A DNA stretch of 64,000 nucleotides from an uncultured Nitrospirota bacterium (GCA_937139405.1 CAKZPV010000033.1:186001-250000); one strand, 5' to 3'. Numbered from the stretch's first letter, positions 1 through 8,718 are shown. The notes: generated by a model from the sequence alone, not told the origin. Program-made: numbers and translations.

Positions 1-2
1 CC

Positions 3-929
3 GTATCCACTACTTCATCTGCGATACGATCAAGACTCAGCAAGCCTCGACGCCTGGATCAAGCCAGTGGGTTACGGGCTGCCATGAATCCGATTCCGTC
101 AATTCGACCACAGGTGCAAGTCATTGCTGTCAGTTCTGGAAAAGGCGGAGTGGGAAAAACCAATGTGGTGGCTAATATTGCCGTGGCATCTGCGAGACAA
201 GGCCGGAAGGTCTTGGTTATGGATGCAGATCTTGCGCTGGGGAATGTGGATATTCTCTTAGGGCTCACACCGCAATATACGATTGAAGATGTGCTCTCAG
301 GACAACGGCGATTGGAAGATGTGCTGGTAACTGGTCCAGAAGGCATTCAGCTGCTTCCGGCGACATCGGGTGGCCAAGCCTTTACCCAGCTCACGCTTGA
401 ACAACAGTTGATGTTGCAAACAGCTTTTCTCGAATTACCGCATACCCCAGATCTCTTGCTCATCGATTGTGCCGCAGGCATCTCTCCAAATGTTCTGTAC
501 TTTAGTGTAGTGGCGCACGAAACTGTGGTGCTGGTTTCTCCAGATCCTACATCACTGACTGATGCCTATGCACTCATTAAAATTCTTTCTACACGCTATC
601 ACTTACACACCTTCAGACTATTGATCAATAAAGTAAAAAATGTTCAAGAAAGCAAAGAAGTATTTCGTAAGTTTAGCTTGGTAACTGATCGTTTTTTGTC
701 GGTCTCCCTGGATTACATGGGCTGCATTCCGTCAGATGAGTACGTCACGATGGCGGTGGCTCAGCAAAGAGCGGTGTGTGATCTCTACCCCCGTGCTCCA
801 GCGAGTCGAGCATTGACCTCTCTGGTATCTACGATTCATGACTGGCAGAGGGATCAAGCTTGGCAAGGAGGCTTTCAATTATTTGGACCGTCGGCTTTAG
901 CCGCGACTCGAACTGTGACGGAAGGATAA
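3..929 (+). CDS. flhG: FlhG/FleN flagellar number regulator (MinD-like ATPase), 5' end cut by window
   Basis: MinD/ParA-type ATPase that limits flagellar number by acting on the GTPase FlhF at the inner membrane. Counted from the ATG at 84 it has a deviant Walker A, GKGGVGKT, at residues 19-26, then the DADLALGN switch region and the LLIDCAAG Walker B-like segment. The frame is open upstream of that ATG to the window edge. Just before the ATG it encodes DQASGLR (bases 57-77), matching the N-terminal DQAxxLR motif by which FlhG proteins bind and activate FlhF. The true start therefore probably lies outside the window, and 84 is an internal Met. It is followed 3 nt later by fliA, as is common in polar-flagellar operons (flhF-flhG-fliA). 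Confidence 0.9.
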   Translation, partial: VSTTSSAIRSRLSKPRRLDQASGLRAAMNPIPSIRPQVQVIAVSSGKGGVGKTNVVANIAVASARQGRKVLVMDADLALGNVDILLGLTPQYTIEDVLSGQRRLEDVLVTGPEGIQLLPATSGGQAFTQLTLEQQLMLQTAFLELPHTPDLLLIDCAAGISPNVLYFSVVAHETVVLVSPDPTSLTDAYALIKILSTRYHLHTFRLLINKVKNVQESKEVFRKFSLVTDRFLSVSLDYMGCIPSDEYVTMAVAQQRAVCDLYPRAPASRALTSLVSTIHDWQRDQAWQGGFQLFGPSALAATRTVTEG

Positions 930-932
930 CGA

Positions 933-1712
933 ATGAAACGTGGTGCTGTGACAGCTGCTCTGGAAAAGCCCAAGACGGTGCTTCCAACGAAACTTTCGCT
1001 GAACAATCAAGAGCGCGAAAACCTCATTAAAGAATTCTTGCCGGTTATCAAATACATGGCCATGCGGTTGGCCATGCGGGTCTCGAGTGGGCTCAATGTC
1101 GAAGATCTGATGAGCGCAGGAATGGTGGGCCTCCTCGATGCGTTGACGAAGTTTGATCCTTCACGAGAAATTAAATTTCGTACTTATGCTGAATTTCGTA
1201 TTCGTGGCGCCATGCTTGATGAAATACGAGCCATGGATTGGGTCCCACGTTCTCTTCGCGAACGCATTGGGAAAATTCATCATGCCGCAAATGAATGGAC
1301 GAAGCGTAAAGGTCGTCCACCGACAGAAGCCGAATTAGCGGAATCTCTCGGTATGGAACCACAAGAAGTGGATGAGACACTCTTGCAAGCCAAAGGGGCG
1401 GTCGTATTGAGTTTGGATGATTTAGGGAGTAACGATGAAGATGCTCATCCTATTTTAGATGCTTTGGCCGACCGTGATCAGCCCAATCCGTTGGAATCGT
1501 TGGTGTCGGAAGATGCGCGTCGAGCCTTAGTCGACGCGATCGAGCGCTTGCCTGAACGCCAACGGTTGGTCTTAACCTTATACTATTTTGAAGAACTGAC
1601 CATGAAAGAAATCGGGGTCATTCTTCATGTGACAGAATCTCGTATCTGTCAACTGCATGCCCAGTCCATGGTTCGCTTGAAAGCACTTCTCCATTCTCGC
1701 CTTTCAAGATAA
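933..1712 (+). CDS. fliA: Flagellar sigma factor sigma-28
   Basis: Sigma-70 family factor of the FliA group, 259 aa, the usual length. It directs RNA polymerase to late flagellar and chemotaxis promoters and is held inactive by FlgM until the hook is complete. Region 2 spans roughly residues 35-105 (GLNVEDLMSAGMVGLLDA and the FRTYAEFRIRGAMLDE stretch). Region 3 follows (WVPRSLRERI), and region 4 with its helix-turn-helix ends the protein (LPERQRLVLTLYYFEELTM). It begins 3 nt after the flhG stop, so the two are co-transcribed. Its antagonist FlgM is encoded here at 42298, and candidate target promoters are listed separately. Confidence 0.95.
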   Translation: MKRGAVTAALEKPKTVLPTKLSLNNQERENLIKEFLPVIKYMAMRLAMRVSSGLNVEDLMSAGMVGLLDALTKFDPSREIKFRTYAEFRIRGAMLDEIRAMDWVPRSLRERIGKIHHAANEWTKRKGRPPTEAELAESLGMEPQEVDETLLQAKGAVVLSLDDLGSNDEDAHPILDALADRDQPNPLESLVSEDARRALVDAIERLPERQRLVLTLYYFEELTMKEIGVILHVTESRICQLHAQSMVRLKALLHSRLSR

Positions 1713-1822
1713 ATGAAGAAGTCAGGAGTGAATAGCAAGGAGTCAATTGTGAGCAGACAAATTAGTTGTATTGTTCTTCTTACACTTTTCTCTTGACCCA
1801 CAGTCTTTATTCCTGATTGTTT
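1713..1822. repeat. Intergenic heptamer-derived inverted repeat, copy 1
   Basis: Directly after fliA is a purine-rich arm (about 1716-1758) built of degenerate 7-nt units such as AGTCAGG and AGTGAAT in exact 7-nt phase. A pyrimidine-rich arm (about 1773-1820) reads as its approximate inverse complement. The same organisation recurs in many other gaps of this window. It could fold into a long imperfect hairpin; its function is unknown. Confidence 0.6.
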
Positions 1823-1912
1823 TCGCCATACCTTCCTCATTTTTTCTCTTGAGTTTCAAGGTAAATAAACCGAAAAAGAGCAAGTCGTATTTTATATGCC
1901 CAAGGTCCTGTC

Positions 1913-3157
1913 TTGAATGTTATTGAATCAGAGCAAGCTGTTGAACTGGTGAGGAAGGCGAGTCGACTTTCAGAGCCTAGCTATACCATCTTGCTGGTCG
2001 ATGATGAAAAATTGGTGCGAATGGTGGCCAAACGACGTCTGAGTAAATTGCAGCATCGGATGCTAGAGGCAGAAAATGGTAAGGAAGCCTTGGCAATTCT
2101 TGAACGGGAAAAGGTGGATTTAATTATAGCCGATTGGATGATGCCCGAACTGGATGGTCCTGGATTATGTGAAACGATAAAAAAGGACAATCGTTATCGA
2201 GCAATTCATTGTATTCTCATGACGGCCTTAGATCAGCCTGCGCAAATTGCTGAAGGACTCACTCGTGGGGCTGATGACTTTTTGACAAAATCGGCATCCG
2301 ATCAAGAAATTCTTGCGCGAGTGAGTGCGGGACTTCGCTCACGACAATTATTATTAGATCTTGAAGAATCCTATCATGTAATCGAAGAAAAACAGACGCA
2401 GCTTGAAAATGAATTGCACGCAGCATCGGGATTTGTGCGATCGCTATTGCCCGCGCCAGGAGAGGTGGCGCCTGGAATACAGTTGGAATGGGAATTCCTT
2501 CCGTCGGCACAGTTGGGTGGTGATTTATTTCAAGTCGAACAATGGGGAGATGATCACCTGGGCATTATGGTGCTGGATATGTCTGGGCATGGTACGGGAC
2601 CTGCGCTTCGAGCGGTCTCTCTGTCCATGTGGTTTAAAGGAGAGCATATTACGCAGCTTTTTCCGGATTTCGACCCTGGCAAAATCGTGACCCGGTTGAA
2701 CGCCGAAAATCCGCTGACGGATCAGGGGGAGTATTTCACGATTTGGGTGGGTGTACTTCAGCTCTCAACTCGTGAACTGCGTTTTTCCAGCGCAGGGCAT
2801 CCTGCTTCAATTTTACTCAGAAAAGATGCGTCGACTGAAATTTTAGGAAAGAAATCGTGGCCAACGGGATTTTCTCCTGACGAAATCTATCAGACCCAAT
2901 CCGTCACACTCACCGAACAGGATCGACTGTATTTATTCAGTGATGGAATTTATGAGGTGCTCAGTGCGCAAGAAGAAATTTTTGGGAAAGACCGTTTACA
3001 GGAGGCGCTTGAAAAGGATTTCACACGTCCGATGAAGTTCAGTCTCCAAAGACTCATTCATACGGGTCGTTCTTGGCAGAAAGATGGCGTTTTTGAAGAT
3101 GATGTCGCCGTGATCGGTTTAGAGCTCAAATCGAAAACCTCAGTGCACTATTCATGA
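1913..3157 (+). CDS. Response regulator with PP2C-type (RsbU/SpoIIE) serine phosphatase output
   Basis: Receiver domain at about residues 25-140 with phosphoacceptor D74 (ADWMMPELDG) and acidic pocket VDDE, a coiled linker, then a PP2C/SpoIIE phosphatase domain at about 195-405. Metal-binding motifs are visible: GGDLF, DMSGHG and DDVAVI near the end. Such proteins dephosphorylate a STAS anti-anti-sigma protein when the receiver is phosphorylated. The start used is TTG at 1913; no in-frame ATG fits better. It overlaps the REC-HATPase gene by 4 nt, and a STAS gene follows, giving phosphatase, kinase and substrate of a partner-switching module. The nearest described parallel is HsbR of Pseudomonas aeruginosa, where the two outputs sit on one polypeptide. 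The target here is inferred. Confidence 0.85.
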   Translation: MNVIESEQAVELVRKASRLSEPSYTILLVDDEKLVRMVAKRRLSKLQHRMLEAENGKEALAILEREKVDLIIADWMMPELDGPGLCETIKKDNRYRAIHCILMTALDQPAQIAEGLTRGADDFLTKSASDQEILARVSAGLRSRQLLLDLEESYHVIEEKQTQLENELHAASGFVRSLLPAPGEVAPGIQLEWEFLPSAQLGGDLFQVEQWGDDHLGIMVLDMSGHGTGPALRAVSLSMWFKGEHITQLFPDFDPGKIVTRLNAENPLTDQGEYFTIWVGVLQLSTRELRFSSAGHPASILLRKDASTEILGKKSWPTGFSPDEIYQTQSVTLTEQDRLYLFSDGIYEVLSAQEEIFGKDRLQEALEKDFTRPMKFSLQRLIHTGRSWQKDGVFEDDVAVIGLELKSKTSVHYS

Positions 3158-4107
3158 AAAAGAAGCAACCACGAATCCTAATTGTCGATGATGATGACTT
3201 GAACATGGACGTATTAGTTGAATGTCTAAGGGATGAGCCTTATGACCTGGTTCAGGCACATGATGGGGCTCAAGCCTTGACACTCCTACGGAACGATCAC
3301 CAAGAGTTTGATGCAATGATTCTGGATCGCATGATGCCTGGATTGACGGGGCTCGACGTCATGATGGAATTGAAGGCGGATGAACAATTTAAATGGATAC
3401 CAGTAGTCATGCAGACGTCTGCGGCCTCGCCCAACGAAATTTGCGAGGGTATGGAAGCGGGGGTATTTTTTTATCTCACGAAGCCGTATGAGCAACAGGT
3501 GTTAATTCGCTTGGTGCATGCAGCTCTTGAGGAAGGACTGAAATGGAAGAGCCTTGCGCATAACCTCGAGGTTCAGGGCAAGACTCTTGGTTGTTTGCAA
3601 CAAGGACGATTTCGTGTGCAGACGATGGACGAGGCCTATGACCTTGCGTTGTTAATTGCGCAAGCCTGTCCGAATTCAGAGAAAGTAGCCTTTGGTCTTA
3701 ACGAATTAATTGTTAACGGCATTGAACATGGAAATTTGCGCATTGGTTACGATGAAAAAACCATGCTTCAACAAACCGATCAATGGGAAGATGAATTAGC
3801 TCGTCGTCAATTATTACCTGAGTATGCTGACACATTCGTAGAAATCATCTTTGAACGCCATGCGGAAAAGATCCAAGTGACCGTGATCGATCAAGGTCTT
3901 GGATTTAATTGGAGCGAGTATGAGGAAATCAAAGCCGACCGAATGCTAGAAAGTCATGGAAGGGGAATCGCCATGGCCAAAGCGTTGAGCTTTGATTCCT
4001 TGGAATATCAAGGAATTGGCAATCAAGTTGTTTGTCACGTGAATATAGCTGAGCAGGTTCCTGCACACCCCACCAGACGTCAGGGATTGGTCAGGGAAGA
4101 ACGGTAA
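3154..4107 (+). CDS. Response regulator with HATPase (RsbW-like switch kinase) output
   Basis: An N-terminal receiver (residues 1-125, D58 in MILDRMMPG) is joined to a GHKL ATPase domain at about 150-300. The N-box is NELIVNGIEHG and the G-box region is VIDQGLGFNW. There is no dimerisation/His box, so this is not a classical histidine kinase. It resembles anti-sigma serine kinases of the RsbW/SpoIIAB type that phosphorylate STAS proteins. An ATGA overlap with the upstream REC-PP2C gene shows translational coupling and suggests opposing activities on the same STAS partner (4580 or 19540). Its receiver could switch the kinase by phosphorelay from the CheA or hybrid kinases nearby; that link is inferred. 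Confidence 0.8.
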   Translation: MKKKQPRILIVDDDDLNMDVLVECLRDEPYDLVQAHDGAQALTLLRNDHQEFDAMILDRMMPGLTGLDVMMELKADEQFKWIPVVMQTSAASPNEICEGMEAGVFFYLTKPYEQQVLIRLVHAALEEGLKWKSLAHNLEVQGKTLGCLQQGRFRVQTMDEAYDLALLIAQACPNSEKVAFGLNELIVNGIEHGNLRIGYDEKTMLQQTDQWEDELARRQLLPEYADTFVEIIFERHAEKIQVTVIDQGLGFNWSEYEEIKADRMLESHGRGIAMAKALSFDSLEYQGIGNQVVCHVNIAEQVPAHPTRRQGLVREER

Positions 4108-4579
4108 GCCCATTCCCGGTGTTCTCTTAACGGTTCGGGTGGATGACGATCTCGAGAAGTTTTCTCCGTAGAATCAGGTTTGACTTTACGTTACGGACTT
4201 TTCCTGTCGTTGATGCACTCCAGATCCATTCCAATGCTATTGAGGACATCTTAGAGATCAACGTTCAGATTCAAATGCAAATCGATTACCCTGTCCATCA
4301 GAGAAAAGTAGATCCAGGGATGAGAGAGGCGCCAAAACCTGCCCATATGGCTGTTGGGCGCACCATGTTTGTTGGGAGGATGAGTAATTGAATGTGCAGG
4401 AGAACATTTATGAAATTCTCAAGTCCATATAAAGATCTCCCGATATTTTCACTTATCTGGGTGGATTGGACGACTCGTGCTGTTTGTGATGTGAGGCAAG
4501 ATAGAGGTCTGAGATTCCTTAGCTCTAAGGAATAATTTTCTATGAAAATGTAAGTCGCACTAAGAAAACGAGGAAAAAC
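4108..4579. other. Gene-free stretch with one short hairpin
   Basis: This 472-bp gap holds no convincing gene. An open frame of 82 codons at 4143-4391 lacks a ribosome binding site and any recognisable domain. The only clear structure is a perfect inverted repeat at 4514-4533 (arms ATTCCTTA and TAAGGAAT, 4-nt loop). It is followed by a weak T-run, 47 bp before the STAS gene, and may be a weak terminator or a leader hairpin. Confidence 0.4.
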
Positions 4580-4882
4580 ATGAAAGAAAAAGAAGCCGAG
4601 AAAGTGCTTCCTCCTGATTCTATTTTGAAGCCCATTGGTGATCTGAGCATTTTTGAAGCGGGCCAGTTTCATGAAGATCTTCTTTCTCTTCTTCAGCAAG
4701 AGGGTCCAGTGGAATTGAACTTATCAGAGGTCGATCGCATGGATTCTTCAAGCATACAGTTGATTGTTGCAGCGACACGCTCTGGCCGGCTGAAATTACA
4801 CGGGTATTCATCGCAAATACGAGATCGATTCGAACAAATTGGTTTTGCTCAGTTTCTTTCAACGGAAGAAGGGGCATCTTAA
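4580..4882 (+). CDS. STAS-domain protein (anti-anti-sigma / HsbA-like)
   Basis: Single STAS domain, 100 aa, with the typical strand-loop-helix segment VDRMDSSSIQLIVAA. The serine of the DSS motif (around residue 58) is the usual phosphorylation site in SpoIIAA/RsbV-type proteins. It is a good candidate substrate for the REC-HATPase kinase and REC-PP2C phosphatase encoded just upstream. In Pseudomonas the comparable HsbA binds FlgM. Here a direct link to FlgM/FliA is a hypothesis; an alternative is a scaffold role with the receptor and CheA downstream. Its TAA stop overlaps the ATG of a tiny frame (TAATG) that leads into the receptor gene. Confidence 0.75.
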   Translation: MKEKEAEKVLPPDSILKPIGDLSIFEAGQFHEDLLSLLQQEGPVELNLSEVDRMDSSSIQLIVAATRSGRLKLHGYSSQIRDRFEQIGFAQFLSTEEGAS

Positions 4883-4947
4883 TGCCTGCAATGGGTCGCA
4901 AGAAATTTTTGAGTGGTGAGACTTCAAGAAAACGAGGTGATGAGTAA
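4882..4947 (+). CDS. Possible 21-codon coupling ORF
   Basis: A 21-codon frame (begins MPAMGRKKF, rich in Lys/Arg) exactly fills the gap between the STAS gene and the receptor gene. Its ATG overlaps the STAS stop as TAATG, and its own TAA overlaps the receptor ATG as TAATG. No domain can be recognised. The double overlap suggests a translational-coupling micro-ORF, but chance is possible because the gap is short. Confidence 0.3.
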   Translation: MPAMGRKKFLSGETSRKRGDE

Positions 4948-6080
4948 TGATTGATTGGATGATCGGGAGTGTTTTCTTAATTATCGGAGCAATAGGGGGA
5001 TATATCCTTGGACGTCGATCCGGAGAATCTCGTATTGCTGATCTTGAACAAGAAGCGCGAAATTTAGCGATGGGGTTGGCCAATGCTCAGCAATATTGGA
5101 AAGACTTTTGCGGGTGCCTGACTCCGATATTTCCCGTCTTCGTGGGGCAATTAAAAGCGGTTATTCAGGAAACGGAACAAGCCGCCTCTGGATTGATTCA
5201 GCGGTTTCAAAAAATTTCTCAACAGGCTCGAGAATCAGCGTCTGAGACGGAAACCATTCTCTCGATGAGTGAAAAAGGAGAGGGAGAGGGGATGACGGTA
5301 GAGCGCATTCTCAATGATACGAAAGACACTATGAAAATGTTTGTGGATCAAGTCACCCAAACCGCGACTGTCACGGTCTCCACGGTAACCGTTATGGAAG
5401 AGGCTCTTGATACAACTTCTCGAATTTCCGAGGTCGTCGAAGAAGTTGAATTTATCGCTGATCAGACTCGGTTGTTAGCGTTGAACGCTGCGATCGAAGC
5501 AGCTCGAGCAGGTGAACATGGTCGTGGATTTGCGGTGGTTGCAGATGAAGTGACCAAGTTGGCCAATCGATCAGGACAAGCTGCTGAACAAATTCGAGCT
5601 TTGGCTACAGCAGTGAAGGCAACAACCGAATCCGCTATGTCTGAATTGCAAGTTCTTGCTGCCTTGGATTTAAGCTCAACGTTACTGGCTCAACAAAACA
5701 TTATGGCTATGACCGAGGTCATGGTCGCAAAGAATGCCGCCCTCAAGGAAAGTGTCGGACAAAATTCTGGACGGGCCAAAGAGCTCGGTGACGATATTGG
5801 ACAGATTGTGATGTCCATGCAGTTTCAGGATATTACTCGACAGAAATTAGAACATGTGTATCAACCTCTTGAACGCATTTACGCATCGTTACAGCCGGTA
5901 GTCGAAAATACTGGAAGAACCCATATGTTGCCCAATATCATCGAAGAACTGCGCAACCTGGAACATGGTTCTAGCATGGAATCGGAACGCCTGACGATCG
6001 AGGCCGCGCAAACTGGGGAAGCGGCGGTCCTGGTAGGAACTGGCAGAACTGAGGATGGCGAAAATGTCACGTTGTTCTAA
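4947..6080 (+). CDS. Short membrane-anchored chemoreceptor with CheZ-like FQD...Q motif
   Basis: 377 aa. One N-terminal membrane segment (about residues 5-22) is followed directly by a cytoplasmic coiled coil. There is no periplasmic sensor and no recognisable HAMP. The hairpin tip matches methyl-accepting receptors ([20 protein letters not shown]), although the usual QTNLL reads QTRLL. After the descending helix the sequence [11 protein letters not shown] places D295 and Q299 in the same DxxxQ spacing as the catalytic D143/Q147 of CheZ. It lies just upstream of cheY and cheA of system 1, which has no separate CheZ gene. It may act as a signalling scaffold or as a receptor with CheY-P phosphatase activity; the latter is inference from the motif. 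Confidence 0.8.
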   Translation: MIDWMIGSVFLIIGAIGGYILGRRSGESRIADLEQEARNLAMGLANAQQYWKDFCGCLTPIFPVFVGQLKAVIQETEQAASGLIQRFQKISQQARESASETETILSMSEKGEGEGMTVERILNDTKDTMKMFVDQVTQTATVTVSTVTVMEEALDTTSRISEVVEEVEFIADQTRLLALNAAIEAARAGEHGRGFAVVADEVTKLANRSGQAAEQIRALATAVKATTESAMSELQVLAALDLSSTLLAQQNIMAMTEVMVAKNAALKESVGQNSGRAKELGDDIGQIVMSMQFQDITRQKLEHVYQPLERIYASLQPVVENTGRTHMLPNIIEELRNLEHGSSMESERLTIEAAQTGEAAVLVGTGRTEDGENVTLF

Positions 6081-6198
6081 TAGCTGTGAGACGAGAAAAG
6101 ATGTCGCCTGACTCTTTACGAAAGATCCGCTTTTGAATTAACGAAAATGATTCAAGTGAGACGATATTCAAGTAACCCGATAAAAGAGAGGGAAAATC

Positions 6199-6570
6199 AT
6201 GGGCAAGACCGTACTCGTAGTTGATGATTCCGTTTCCATGCGGCAAATGGTGAGTTTTACTCTCACTGGAGCTGGGTATGAAGTGGTAGAAGCTGGTGAT
6301 GGAAAAGAAGCTGTCGATAAATTGAACGGTGGGGCCAAACCTAATCTGGTGATTACGGATTTGAATATGCCCAACATGGATGGTATTTCGCTTATTAAAG
6401 CGATCAGAGGAATGGCCCCTTATAAGTTTACTCCAATCTTGATGCTTACGACGGAGTCATCGGATGATAAAAAGAAAGAGGGACAAGGTGCCGGAGCCAC
6501 TGGTTGGGTCATCAAGCCCTTCAATCCTGAGCAAATGCTCGCCACCATTAAAAAAGTGATGCCCGGGTGA
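6199..6570 (+). CDS. cheY: Chemotaxis response regulator CheY (system 1)
   Basis: Stand-alone receiver of 123 aa with acidic pair D9/D10, phosphoacceptor D54 (VITDLNMPNMDG), the conserved Thr in MLTTES and Lys in VIKPFNPE. As CheY-P it binds the flagellar switch. It lies between the short CheZ-motif receptor and cheA, 45 bp upstream of the latter, so CheA1 is its natural kinase. Its sequence differs clearly from the second CheY at 25314 (no N-terminal extension, different alpha-4 region), suggesting separate system membership. It has a good ribosome binding site (GAGAGGG) before the ATG. Confidence 0.93.
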   Translation: MGKTVLVVDDSVSMRQMVSFTLTGAGYEVVEAGDGKEAVDKLNGGAKPNLVITDLNMPNMDGISLIKAIRGMAPYKFTPILMLTTESSDDKKKEGQGAGATGWVIKPFNPEQMLATIKKVMPG

Positions 6571-6606
6571 ACACCATTTATAACTATTCACTTCTGACCA
6601 TTCACG
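6571..6606. repeat. Right-arm fragment of the heptamer element
   Basis: A short pyrimidine-rich run with 7-nt phase (units ATTCACT and TCTGACC) lies between cheY and cheA. It resembles only the right arm of the inverted repeats found elsewhere; no left arm is visible. It is probably a truncated copy. Confidence 0.35.
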
Positions 6607-6615
6607 AGGCAAAGC

Positions 6616-8718
6616 ATGGCTGTTGATCTCTCTCATTTCCAGGAATCATTTTTTACAGAATCCGCTGAGCATGTAGAAACCATAGAAACGGGCTTGTTGG
6701 AGTTGGAGCAACGCTCACAAGATTTAGATTTGCTGAATCGAATTTTTCGGGCAGCCCATTCAATCAAAGGCAATGCGGGAATGTTTGATTTCACCGCGAT
6801 TGGTGGCCTGACTCATAAGATGGAAAATGTATTGGATCTTCTGCGGAATGAAAAAATGCCGGTGACCCCTCAGGTGATTGACGTGCTATTGCGAGCTCTC
6901 GATGGACTGAAGAGTTTGTTAGATGCGGCACAAGGGAGTGGTGAGGTCAATGAAGACGTTATTCAGGGTCTTGAAGAAGAACTGCAAGCATGCCAAGAAG
7001 GTGATAATGGAAACGAAGTGACGGCAAAAGAACCTGTGTTCACTGAATCAGTTGGAACCCAAGCTGATCCATGGCGGTTGATAAAAATTGATTGGGTACC
7101 GTTGCCAGAATTGTTTCAACGGGGCTTAGATCCATCGCAAATTTTTAAAGAGCTCCATGAATTGGGCATGATCAAAGGTTTACAAGTTCGTACCGAACAG
7201 ATTCCGGCTTTGGAGGTGATGGATCCTGAACGATGTTATCTAAGCTGGGCTGTTGAGCTCGAGACTGATGCTCAAATGAGCCAAGTCGAAGCAGTGTTCG
7301 ATTTTGTTCGGGATGGCAGTGAATTGGTGATCACCGATTGTGCGCCCAAACCAACTGAACCCTATAAACGGGTTGGAGAAATATTGATCGAAGAAGGTGC
7401 GGTCACACCTAGAGAGCTTTCCGATAGCTTGGCGAAACAAAAGCCATTAGGACAAATTCTCGTCGAAGAGAAAAAAGTCACTCCACAGCAAGTGGATAAG
7501 GCTCTTCAAAAGCAAAAACAGCTCAAAAAAGGTGAAGCAGCCTCGATTCGAGTGGATACCGAGAAAATCGATAAGCTCATCAATTTGGTCGGGGAGTTAG
7601 TGATTACACAATCCATGATCACTGATCTTGGAGAAAAATTTACGATTGATCAATTGCCGGTTCTTCAAGAACGAATTGTCCAATTAGAGCGGAATACTCG
7701 CGAACTGCAAGAACGGGTGATGTCGATTCGAATGATGCCAATTGGATCAGCCTTTCATCGGTTCCCGCGCTTGATCCGTGATTTGGCCGGAAAGAGCGGT
7801 AAACAGATTCAACTCGTGATGTCTGGTGAAGAAACTGAACTCGATAAAACGTTGATCGAAGCCATTGGTGATCCATTAACACATTTGGTGCGCAACTCAG
7901 CGGATCATGGGTTGGAAGGACCGGAAGAACGTGTGGCGGCTGGAAAGCCAGAGCGCGGCACGGTTCGTTTGCATGCCTATCATGATGGTGGCAATATTTG
8001 TATAGCTGTTGAGGATGATGGTCGAGGCTTGAATCGCGACAAAATTGTAGCCAAAGCGATTGAACGTGGTCTTATTGCTGATGGGGCGACGATGAGTGAT
8101 GAAGACGTCTATCAATTAATCTTCCGCGCAGGATTTTCCACGGCCGATGCGATTACAGATGTGTCGGGTCGAGGGGTTGGCATGGATGTTGTGAAAAGAA
8201 ATATTGAAGGTCTTGGAGGATCGGTCGGTATCCGGAGCAACCCAGGAAAAGGTTCGATGCTCACCCTCAAACTTCCGCTGACGTTGGCGATCATTGATGG
8301 GATGACCGTTCGAGTCGGAACCGACAATTATATCATTCCATTAATCACGGTCACCGAGTCGATTCGTCCAAAAGCCAGCGATCTACAGAGGATTGTGGGA
8401 AAAGGCGAAGTGGTGAATTTACGAGGAGAATGGGTTCCGCTGGTTCGTCTCTATGAAGCATTTAATGTTACCCCAGAATATACAGATCCGTTGGAAGCTC
8501 TACTGGTCATTGTCGAAGTGGAAAATCGTCGAATCGCTGTCTTGGTCGACGAATTGACGGGTCAACAGCAGGTGGTGATTAAGACGTTAGAGCAAAATTA
8601 TCGAAAGGTCGACGCCATTTCGGGAGCCACGATTTTGGGAGATGGGCAAGTCGCCCTCATTTTGGATGTACCTGGTTTGGCGAAGTTAGCCAGAGCTGGT
8701 CACACTGCAGCAGCATAA
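6616..8718 (+). CDS. cheA: Chemotaxis histidine kinase CheA (system 1)
   Basis: 700 aa. An Hpt (P1) domain carries H48 in AAHSIKGNAG. A P2-like/linker region (about 130-250) is followed by a short segment at 252-305 with two copies of a GEILIEEG...VTP pattern, resembling the N-terminal domain of GspE/MshE ATPases. Then come the P3 dimerisation helix pair (VGELVITQSMI), the P4 ATPase (N-box LVRNSADHGLEG, DDGRGL, GRGVGMDVV) and a C-terminal CheW-like P5 from about 560. It autophosphorylates and passes phosphate to CheY and CheB. The flanking cheY and cheW complete a core array unit. Geobacter-type CheA proteins also carry such an inserted GspE-N-like stretch. Confidence 0.95.
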   Translation: MAVDLSHFQESFFTESAEHVETIETGLLELEQRSQDLDLLNRIFRAAHSIKGNAGMFDFTAIGGLTHKMENVLDLLRNEKMPVTPQVIDVLLRALDGLKSLLDAAQGSGEVNEDVIQGLEEELQACQEGDNGNEVTAKEPVFTESVGTQADPWRLIKIDWVPLPELFQRGLDPSQIFKELHELGMIKGLQVRTEQIPALEVMDPERCYLSWAVELETDAQMSQVEAVFDFVRDGSELVITDCAPKPTEPYKRVGEILIEEGAVTPRELSDSLAKQKPLGQILVEEKKVTPQQVDKALQKQKQLKKGEAASIRVDTEKIDKLINLVGELVITQSMITDLGEKFTIDQLPVLQERIVQLERNTRELQERVMSIRMMPIGSAFHRFPRLIRDLAGKSGKQIQLVMSGEETELDKTLIEAIGDPLTHLVRNSADHGLEGPEERVAAGKPERGTVRLHAYHDGGNICIAVEDDGRGLNRDKIVAKAIERGLIADGATMSDEDVYQLIFRAGFSTADAITDVSGRGVGMDVVKRNIEGLGGSVGIRSNPGKGSMLTLKLPLTLAIIDGMTVRVGTDNYIIPLITVTESIRPKASDLQRIVGKGEVVNLRGEWVPLVRLYEAFNVTPEYTDPLEALLVIVEVENRRIAVLVDELTGQQQVVIKTLEQNYRKVDAISGATILGDGQVALILDVPGLAKLARAGHTAAA

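Noticed and set aside
1-87. Frame 1 at the window edge as the tail of flhF
   Set aside because: Its translation shows no FlhF C-terminal pattern, whereas frame 3 continues into FlhG with the DQAxxLR motif.
4143-4391. 82-codon plus-strand frame after the REC-HATPase gene
   Set aside because: No ribosome site, no domain pattern, and composition unlike its neighbours; most likely chance.
6176-6183. CCCGATAA before cheY of system 1 as a sigma-28 -10 box
   Set aside because: No TAAA-like -35 box at 15 or 16 bases upstream.
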